From Streptantibioticus_C sp963761325 (GTDB lineage Bacteria; Actinomycetota; Actinomycetes; Streptomycetales; Streptomycetaceae), in contig CAVXGZ010000008.1 in the NCBI GenBank assembly GCA_963761325.1, positions 806,001 through 870,000 on the forward strand: a stretch of 64,000 nt of DNA. The letters run 5' to 3'. The position numbers and the translations under genes are program-made. Below the pieces are notes generated by a model, which was given only the letters and a program-made list of their open reading frames with translations, was not told where the DNA came from and made no database searches. Shown in pieces: positions 58,584 through 64,000 of this stretch (position 1 is the first letter of the stretch; each line of letters starts with the position of its first letter).

Positions 58584-59599
58584 GTTCGACCGCGGTACGC
58601 GACCAGACCGGCGCGAGATCGCCGCGTCCCGGCGGCGGGGACGGCGCGGCCACCCGGGCCGAGCGGCTGGCCGCGCTGCTGCAGCGGCGCGGCGCGCTGA
58701 CCGTCCTCGTCCTGGTCACGGTGATCGCCTCGGCGACCTCCTCGACCTTCCCCACCTGGTCGAACGTCAGCTCCATCCTGGGCAACAACGCGTTCGTCTG
58801 GCTGCTGGCGCTGGGCATGACCTTCGTCATCACCACCGGCGGCATCGACCTGTCGGTGGGCTCGATGTACGCGCTGGGCGGGGTGCTGGCGGCCGACGGC
58901 TCACGGGCCGGCTCCTGGCTCGCGATCCTGCTGCCGCTGGCGGCCGGCGCGCTGTGGGGCACGGTGCAGGGCCTGCTGGTGGCCCGCGCCCGGATGGCGC
59001 CGTTCATCGTCACCCTGGCCGGACTGCTCGGGGTGCGCGGGGTGTTGCAGGCGATCACCGACGAGGGGTCGACCACGTATCTCGTGCCGGCGCACGCGGT
59101 GGCCAGACGGCTGGGCGCGGGCACCTGGGCGCCGGTGCTGATCGTGGCGGTGCTGTTCGCGCTGGGCGGGCTGCTGCTGACCCGCACCCGGTTCGGCGCG
59201 ACGCTCACCGCGATCGGCGGCAACGAGAACGCCGCCGTGCTGATGGGCCTGCCGGTCGCGCGGGCCAAGGTCTGCGTCTACCTGCTGTCCGGCACGCTGG
59301 CCGCGGCGGCCGGCGCGCTGGGCGGGCTGCGGCTCGGCTCCGGGGTCACCACGATCGGGGTGGGCTACGAACTCACCGCCATCGCCGCGGTGGTCATCGG
59401 CGGCACCCTGCTGACCGGCGGCTACGGCACCGTGGGCGGCACGGTCTGCGGCGTGCTGCTGCTCGCGGTGATCCACAACCTGATCGACCAGTACTTCTCG
59501 CAGTACGGCTCGGCGTTCACCGACGCGGTCAACGGCGGCTTCCTCGCGCTGGTGGTGCTGGCGCAGACCCTGCTGGGCCGGGCCCGGCGGCTGGAGTGA
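58580..59599 (+). CDS. Furanose ABC transporter permease (YjfF-like)
   Basis: A 339-residue permease, paralogous to the preceding one: TGGIDLSVGSMYALGG, then FGATLTAIGGNENAAVLMG as ATPase contact, and GGTLLTGGYGTVGGT. The helices run through the whole chain after a 35-residue basic cytoplasmic tail. Two distinct permeases are typical of YtfT/YjfF-type transporters, in contrast to RbsC homodimers. It ends the operon, convergent with the LacI gene. Confidence 0.95.
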   Translation: MSSTAVRDQTGARSPRPGGGDGAATRAERLAALLQRRGALTVLVLVTVIASATSSTFPTWSNVSSILGNNAFVWLLALGMTFVITTGGIDLSVGSMYALGGVLAADGSRAGSWLAILLPLAAGALWGTVQGLLVARARMAPFIVTLAGLLGVRGVLQAITDEGSTTYLVPAHAVARRLGAGTWAPVLIVAVLFALGGLLLTRTRFGATLTAIGGNENAAVLMGLPVARAKVCVYLLSGTLAAAAGALGGLRLGSGVTTIGVGYELTAIAAVVIGGTLLTGGYGTVGGTVCGVLLLAVIHNLIDQYFSQYGSAFTDAVNGGFLALVVLAQTLLGRARRLE

Positions 59600-59618
59600 G
59601 CCCCGGGCCGGCGGCCGG

Positions 59619-60653
59619 TCAGGCGGGACGGCTGCTCTCGCGCACCACCAGGCGGTAGCCGGGCTGGACCAGCCGGCGCGGGGCGTCGTCGCCGTGCGCG
59701 ATGCGGTCGAGCAGCGCCTCCACCGCGGCCTCCGCGATCTTCGCCTTGTCCGGGGCGATGGTGGTCAGCGAGGGGACCGCGTACTCCGCCTCCTCGGTGT
59801 CGTCGAACCCGACCAGCGCGATGTCGTCCGGCACCCGCAGTCCGGCCTCGTGGATCGCGCGCAACGCGCCCAGCGCCATCAGGTCGTTGAAGCAGAAGAC
59901 CGCGTCGGGCGGCTCGGGCAGCGCGAGCAGCCGGCGCATCGCCTCCGCGCCGTCCGGCCGGAAGTAGGCCGCGACCGGCGGCTGCAGGTCCGGGTCGACC
60001 GCGAGGCCGGCCGCCGCCAGCGCCTGGGTGTAGCCGAGCAGCCGCTGCTGCGCGGTGGCGCGCGGCGCGGGGTCCTGCCAGCCGACCGCCGCGATCCGCC
60101 GGTAGCCCTGGTCGATCAGGTGCCGGGTGGCGGTGCGGGCGGCGGCGACGTTGTCGATGTGCACGTGGTCGCAGACCAGGCCGAAGTCCGCCTCGCCGAG
60201 CAGCACCAGCGGGATCGGCCGCTCGCGGGCGGCGAGTTCGGCCTGGTCGAGGCCGAGCGGGCTGAGGATGACGCCGTCGATCAGCGGGTCGCCGAGCCCG
60301 GAGGCGATCCGCAGTTCGGCGCCCGGGTCCCCCGCGGTGTCGTCCATCAGCACGGTGCAGCCGTGCCGCCTGGCCGCCGCGATCACCTCCACCGCCAGCT
60401 CGGCGAAGTACGGCGAGGGCAGCTCGGGGAAGGCCAGTGCCAGCACCCCGCTGCGTCCGGAGCGCAGCCGCCGCGCCATCATGTTGGGCTGGTAGCCGAG
60501 TTCGTCGATGGTCCGCTGGACCCGCTGCCGGGTGTCCTCGGCGACGTGTTCGAAGCCGTTGACCACGTTGGAGACCGTCTTGACCGATACCCCCGCGGCC
60601 TCGGCGACATCCTTCAGCCGCGGCTGGGCCCCGCCCGCCCGCCTGGTTGCCAA
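59619..60653 (-). CDS. LacI-family repressor of the furanose island
   Basis: A 344-residue regulator. N-terminal HTH: RLKDVAEAAGVSVKTVSNVVNG, in parts DVAEAAGVSVKTVS, with the hinge region GYQPNMMARRLR near residue 55. Then a sugar-binding domain with FNDLMALGALRAIHE and DIALVGFDDTEEAEY. The start is TTG 60653, with AGGG 6 bases upstream; alternative frames do not carry the domain. It is convergent with the transporter. A TTACAACGTTAGAA site 30 bases before its own start suggests autoregulation, and matching sites lie at the transporter and GH127 promoters. Confidence 0.93.
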   Translation of the reverse strand: MATRRAGGAQPRLKDVAEAAGVSVKTVSNVVNGFEHVAEDTRQRVQRTIDELGYQPNMMARRLRSGRSGVLALAFPELPSPYFAELAVEVIAAARRHGCTVLMDDTAGDPGAELRIASGLGDPLIDGVILSPLGLDQAELAARERPIPLVLLGEADFGLVCDHVHIDNVAAARTATRHLIDQGYRRIAAVGWQDPAPRATAQQRLLGYTQALAAAGLAVDPDLQPPVAAYFRPDGAEAMRRLLALPEPPDAVFCFNDLMALGALRAIHEAGLRVPDDIALVGFDDTEEAEYAVPSLTTIAPDKAKIAEAAVEALLDRIAHGDDAPRRLVQPGYRLVVRESSRPA

Positions 60654-60683
60654 CCCGCACCCTGCCTTCCGGCCCGCCAGCGA

Positions 60684-60697
60684 TTACAACGTTAGAA
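60684..60697 (-). promoter_or_regulatory. LacI-type operator upstream of the LacI gene
   Basis: TTACAACGTTAGAA, the third copy of the motif seen at 54552-54567 and 54767-54780, 31-44 bases before the LacI start. Probable autoregulation site. Confidence 0.6.
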
Positions 60698-60775
60698 TAC
60701 CCTGATCGACCGCCACCGGCAGCCCGCCCCCGCCGACCGGCGCCGTCCGGCCGCCGCCGCCTCGCCGGGACCGGT

Positions 60776-61681
60776 TCACGGCAGTTGCGCGGGCTCCGCC
60801 CCGAAGCCGGCCAGCGGATCCCCGTGGCGCTGCAGCCGCTCCAATGTCCGCTCGGGCCCGAAGCGCAGGTCGGCCGGGCGGCGGCAGGCGGCCACCTCGT
60901 CCCAGGTGACCGGCGCGGCGACTGCCGGGGCCTCGGTCAGCCGCAGCGTGTAGGGCGCGGCGGTGGTCTTGGCCGAGGCGTTCTGCGACCAGTCGACGAA
61001 CACCCGGCCGGCGCGGGCGGCCTTCGCCATCGTGGCGGTCGCCCGCCGCGGGTCCTCCGCCTCCAACCGCCCGGCGAGCCGTCTGGCGTAGCCGCGCACG
61101 GCGTCCTGCCCGGCCGGGACGAGCGAGACGTACAGGTGCAGGCCCTTCGACCCGGAGACCACCGGGCACGCGGTCAGCCCGTCGTCGGCCAGCAGTTCGC
61201 GCAGCCGCTCGGCGATCCGGCAGCACGCGACCAGATCGGCGCCGGGGCCCGGGTCGAGGTCGAGCACCAGGCGGTCGTGGGCGTCCGGGCCGGCCTCCAC
61301 CGTCCACTGCGGGACGTGGATCTCCCACGCCCCGAGGTTGGCCATCGCCAGCAGCGCGCCCGCCGAGTCCACCACGACGTACCGCGCCGGGCCCTCCCGG
61401 CTCGCCACCTCGGCCAACGGCACCCAGTCCGGCAGGCCGGGCGGCGGGTTCTTGGCGTACCAGCGCTGCCCGCCGGGACCCTCCGGCGCCCGGACGAACG
61501 AGGCCGGCCGGCCCGTGCAGTGCGGCAGCATGGCCGGGGCGATCCGGGTGTAGTAGTGCAGCGCCGCCGCCTTGGTCGTCCCGGTCGCCGGGTAGAGCAC
61601 CTTGCCCAGGTGGGTGAGGACCAGGCGGCGGCCCTCGAACTCCACGGTCTGGCGGTCGGGTTGAGCGGGCCGCTCCGGCAT
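60776..61681 (-). CDS. LigD-type DNA polymerase/primase domain protein
   Basis: A 301-residue protein matching the LigD polymerase domain that fills gaps in non-homologous end joining. Visible: LTHLGKVLYPATGTTKAAAL, in parts, near residue 20; IHVPQW; catalytic metal site DLDPGPGADL; SGSKGLHLYV; FVDWSQNASAKTT; and the C-terminal PVTWDE. Stand-alone: no ligase or phosphoesterase domain is joined and no ku gene is in the window. The ATG at 61681 has only a weak GGGGG in front. Such stand-alone polymerases are common in actinomycetes. Confidence 0.92.
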   Translation of the reverse strand: MPERPAQPDRQTVEFEGRRLVLTHLGKVLYPATGTTKAAALHYYTRIAPAMLPHCTGRPASFVRAPEGPGGQRWYAKNPPPGLPDWVPLAEVASREGPARYVVVDSAGALLAMANLGAWEIHVPQWTVEAGPDAHDRLVLDLDPGPGADLVACCRIAERLRELLADDGLTACPVVSGSKGLHLYVSLVPAGQDAVRGYARRLAGRLEAEDPRRATATMAKAARAGRVFVDWSQNASAKTTAAPYTLRLTEAPAVAAPVTWDEVAACRRPADLRFGPERTLERLQRHGDPLAGFGAEPAQLP

Positions 61682-61698
61682 CCGTGCGCCCCCGGCCG

Positions 61699-62589
61699 TC
61701 AGCGCGCCGCGCCCGGCGCCGCCAACGCGGTCCGGATCACGTCGGCCCGGTCGGTGATCACCCCGTCCACGCCGAGCCGGGCCAGCGCGACCGCCCGGGC
61801 CGGGTCGTCCACCGTCCAGGCGTACACGCGCAGCGGCCGGCCGTGAGCGCCCCGCACCGCGTGCACCGCGGCGACGTAGCGGCGCGTCAGACGGGAGGCA
61901 TCGGGATTGACGGTGTCCAGGTAGCGCGCGTAACCGCCGAGCCGGGCGGCGGGCGGTGCGCCCAGCAGGCCGGTCGACGCGCCGGGGCAGGCGCGGTGGA
62001 AGTCCCGCAGCGCGCCCGCGTCGAAGCTCTGCACCATCAGCCGGCCGTGCAGGTGGGCCGGGTCCGACCAGCCGTCGGCCCGCAGCCGGGCGGCGATCTG
62101 CCCGGCGATCCCCGGGTAGAGCCGCGGGTTCTTGATCTCCAGCAGCAGGCTCTGCCGGTTGTGGTCGAGGCGGCGCAGATACGCGTCGAGGGTCGGCACC
62201 CGGGTGCCCGCGAAGCGGCGGTCGAACCAGCTCCCGGCGTCCAGCCGTTCGATCTCGGCGAGGGTGAACTCCCCCGTCTTCCACGGCGATCGGCCGGGGT
62301 AGCGGGTCGCGGCGTCGGTGGTGCGGGTCAGGGTGTCGTCGTGGATGACGATCAGCCGGCCGTCCCGGGTGCGCTGGACGTCGTTCTCCACCCACTGGAC
62401 GCCGAGCCGGTGGGCCGCGTCGATGGAGGGCAGGGTGTTCTCCGGCGCCCTGGTCGGCGCGCCGCGGTGTCCGATGGCCAGGACCGGGCCGGGCGCGGCG
62501 GCGGACCGGGCGTGCGACAGGGCGGTGAACGGCAGCACCGACAGGCCGAGCACCGCACCGCTGAGGGCGGCGAGGGTGCGGATGCGCAT
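61699..62589 (-). CDS. Secreted glycerophosphodiester phosphodiesterase
   Basis: A 296-residue exported GDPD enzyme. Signal peptide about 1-32 (LAALSGAVLGLSVLPFTAL, cut near SAAA). Catalytic motifs: AIGHRGAPTRAPENT (HRG and EN), WVENDVQRTRDG, IVIHDDTLTRTT, LLLEIKNPR (metal Glu), and YAWTVDDP. It releases glycerol-3-phosphate from deacylated lipids. GAGGAG stands 7 bases before the ATG. It lies upstream of the LigD-domain gene on the same strand with a 17-base gap. Confidence 0.93.
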   Translation of the reverse strand: MRIRTLAALSGAVLGLSVLPFTALSHARSAAAPGPVLAIGHRGAPTRAPENTLPSIDAAHRLGVQWVENDVQRTRDGRLIVIHDDTLTRTTDAATRYPGRSPWKTGEFTLAEIERLDAGSWFDRRFAGTRVPTLDAYLRRLDHNRQSLLLEIKNPRLYPGIAGQIAARLRADGWSDPAHLHGRLMVQSFDAGALRDFHRACPGASTGLLGAPPAARLGGYARYLDTVNPDASRLTRRYVAAVHAVRGAHGRPLRVYAWTVDDPARAVALARLGVDGVITDRADVIRTALAAPGAAR

Positions 62590-62883
62590 TTCGGGGCTCC
62601 TCGGCGTCTGGCGGCGGCGACCGCCGGTCCACGGGAAACGACGGCGATCGACGGAAGGCGATACTCCGATCACTTTCCGTCACCACGCGTCACCACCGGA
62701 TGATATGGGCAGCGACCGCCGATGCCCGCCATTGCGACCCCTGCGCGGCACCAGCGGTTTTCGGCACCGCCGTCCGATGCTCTCGGCTACCGCGCGGACA
62801 CCCAAAGCGACGAACTTATGTGCGCTTCATCCGTCTCCCGTGCGGGCAGAACACCGGTAGGACGGCGGAAGCGGGTGAAATCC

Positions 62884-63195
62884 ATGGCTCTGTCGGAAAA
62901 AGAGGGGCGGCTGCTCCGGGCGATCGAAGCGACCCTGGTCGCCGACGATCCCGGGTGGGCACGCCAGTTCACGGACCCCCAGGCGGCGAGCCTGCGGTCC
63001 GTCCCTCCCGAGCGGCGCGGACTGCGGGCGATCGTCCGGCCACGCCACGTGGTGTGGACCGTGCTCATCATGGCCTGGGTGGCGCTGCTGTCCGTCGGGG
63101 TGGCGTTGAGTTCCCCGGCGCTGACCCTGACCGCGATAGCCGTGCTGCTGTGGGCGCCGCTGGCCTGCGTGGTGGCGTCCTCGTTCCGCTCCTGA
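62884..63195 (+). CDS. DUF3040 membrane protein
   Basis: A 103-residue actinobacterial protein: MALSEKEGRLLRAIEATLVADDPGWA at the start, in parts, then two hydrophobic helices (VWTVLIMAWVALLSVGVAL and TLTAIAVLLWAPLACVVA). The opening MALSEKE...L..DDP is the DUF3040 hallmark. Function unknown. The start is the ATG after a weak GGTGA. Upstream frames back to 62722 have no site. Confidence 0.8.
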   Translation: MALSEKEGRLLRAIEATLVADDPGWARQFTDPQAASLRSVPPERRGLRAIVRPRHVVWTVLIMAWVALLSVGVALSSPALTLTAIAVLLWAPLACVVASSFRS

Positions 63196-63216
63196 GCCGC
63201 CGCTCGCACGAATGGT

Positions 63217-63246
63217 CCGGGCGGACGGCGCGTCAGCGCCGCCCGG
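63217..63246. terminator. Hairpin between convergent genes
   Basis: CCGGGCGG (63217-63224) and CCGCCCGG (63239-63246), an 8-bp stem with an inner GGCGC/GCGCC stem, between the convergent DUF3040 and 94-residue genes. Confidence 0.5.
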
Positions 63247-63250
63247 GCAC

Positions 63251-63535
63251 TCAGCCGGTGGGCAGCCGGCGCCGCAACTCGTCCAGATAGTCGTCATAAC
63301 TGGCCGCGATGTCGTCCAGATCGACCAAGCCGGGCAACTCCGCCACCGACTGGCGGGTCGCCAGGAACTCCATCGTCGCCTCGATCAGTCGCCGTTCGTC
63401 GCCGTCCTCGACCCGCAGATCCCTCAGCACACTCTCCGTCGCCTGGAATCGGGACTCGACGACCTCCGCCTCGGTGCGGACCCGGATCAGGTACTCGTGG
63501 CCGCCCAGCGGCTCGATGTCGCACTGCTCTGCCAT
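63251..63535 (-). CDS. Hypothetical protein
   Basis: A 94-residue acidic cytoplasmic protein: MAEQCDIEPLGGHEYLIRVRTEAEVVES, in parts, with a likely beta-hairpin start (HEYLIRVRT) and a helical rest ending YDDYLDELRRRLP. I do not recognise a family. It is a coherent frame on the minus strand, has an ATG, and faces the DUF3040 gene. Confidence 0.6.
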   Translation of the reverse strand: MAEQCDIEPLGGHEYLIRVRTEAEVVESRFQATESVLRDLRVEDGDERRLIEATMEFLATRQSVAELPGLVDLDDIAASYDDYLDELRRRLPTG

Positions 63536-63627
63536 GGCGGTCTGCTACCCGCGCCGCGCCGTTTTCATGCGTTACGAGATGATTGGCACCGGATCGCCCC
63601 GCGGCCCGGGCCGGCCGTGCCCGGCTC

Positions 63628-63996
63628 CTACCCGATCGCCGGGATCAACGCGGCCAGTGTGACGAGCATCGCGATCGCCAGCAGGAAGGTGGCGATCAGC
63701 CGGCGGCTGAGGGTGCGGTAGGCGTCGCCGTACTCGGCGCGCAACTGGGCGATGCGCTCCGCGGTGGCCCGCAGGGCGGCTTCGGCGTGGTCGAGGTGGT
63801 CGCGGGCGTAGGCCCGTTCCACCTCGGCGCGTTGAGAGGTGGTCAGCCAGGCGAGGCCGTCGGCGAAGCGCCGGGCCCGCTCCTGCGCGCGGGAGGTCTC
63901 GGCCTGCCACAGCAGGTAGCCCTCGACGGCGTTGATCCCGGCCGCCGCCTCACGCCCGCGGCTCCTCCCCCACGATCCGCCGCCCTCCTCGGCCAC
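63628..63996 (-). CDS. Hypothetical helical protein with C-terminal membrane segment (may start outside the window)
   Basis: A 122-residue protein. Residues about 20-95 are helical and charged (RARRFADGLAWLTTSQ, AEAALRATAERIAQLRAE), a possible coiled coil, and the C-terminus is one hydrophobic helix (LIATFLLAIAMLVTLAAL). GTG 63996 lies 4 bases from the window end, so the real start may lie further upstream. I do not recognise a function. Confidence 0.55.
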   Translation of the reverse strand: MAEEGGGSWGRSRGREAAAGINAVEGYLLWQAETSRAQERARRFADGLAWLTTSQRAEVERAYARDHLDHAEAALRATAERIAQLRAEYGDAYRTLSRRLIATFLLAIAMLVTLAALIPAIG

Positions 63997-64000
63997 CGGC

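Noticed and set aside
1..64000. tRNA, rRNA, CRISPR arrays, insertion sequences, prophage or attachment sites
   Set aside because: None seen: no cloverleaf-like segment, no spaced direct repeats with variable spacers, and no transposase or integrase motif.

Overview
The window is high-GC DNA with the codon usage, GTG and TTG starts and gene content of a Streptomyces-type actinomycete. Pointers are a short chaplin, Tat-exported secreted enzymes, a stand-alone LigD-type polymerase domain, DUF4331 and DUF3040 proteins, and many TetR, LacI, ROK, LysR, PucR and two-component regulators. It reads as a chromosomal accessory region specialised in sugar and polysaccharide use. I see no rRNA, tRNA, CRISPR array, transposase or phage gene.

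Layout. 1-5.8 kb: the end of a sugar ABC transporter operon (ATPase, PHP hydrolase, GH38 alpha-mannosidase) and a TetR regulator. 6-10.4 kb: a chaplin, a three-gene DUF4331 cassette, an RraA-like protein and a small orphan peptide with a double-glycine leader. 10.9-12.5 kb: two ferritin-like genes, the first split by an in-frame TGA. 12.6-19.7 kb (minus strand): a two-component system followed by a seven-gene redox operon (Pro-rich anchored protein, ApbE, ferric-reductase-like membrane protein, NuoF-like flavoprotein, 3Fe-4S ferredoxin, cytochrome-b-like membrane protein, TetR). 19.8-32.2 kb: secreted phosphoesterase and HEYAET protein, polysaccharide deacetylase, GT28-type glycosyltransferase, nucleotidyltransferase, a beta-helix/AAA+ fusion, signal peptidase I, an MBL-fold/ArsR pair, a DUF2975 membrane protein and a PucR regulator. 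32.6-38.7 kb: a GT39-type glycosyltransferase gene broken by a TAG, then divergent beta-1,3-glucanases (GH16 and GH64). 39-48.2 kb: a hidden Pmp3-type gene, oxidoreductases, a LysR-controlled monooxygenase pair and a ROK-controlled four-gene sugar oxidation operon. 48.4-49.4 kb: an SH3 protein and a peroxiredoxin. 49.4-60.7 kb: a furanose island with two lectin-tagged Tat-exported enzymes (glutaminase-like and GH127), a YtfQ-YtfR-YtfT-YjfF type ABC transporter and a LacI regulator. 60.8-64 kb: LigD polymerase domain, glycerophosphodiesterase and small proteins.

The clearest new-looking signals are regulatory. Sites resembling TTACAACGTTRGAA lie at three promoters of the furanose island and suggest one LacI regulon. 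Runs of TCAGA/TAAGA spaced 10-11 bp stand in front of three separate operons and look like tandem response-regulator sites. Perfect GAGAGCGCTCTC palindromes sit at both glucanase promoters. A perfect 13-bp inverted repeat covers the start codon of the ArsR gene. Two genes carry single in-frame stops (TGA and TAG) inside otherwise intact frames.

All assignments come from reading motifs and context; no database search was possible. Start codons were chosen by Shine-Dalgarno spacing and by overlap with neighbouring genes.
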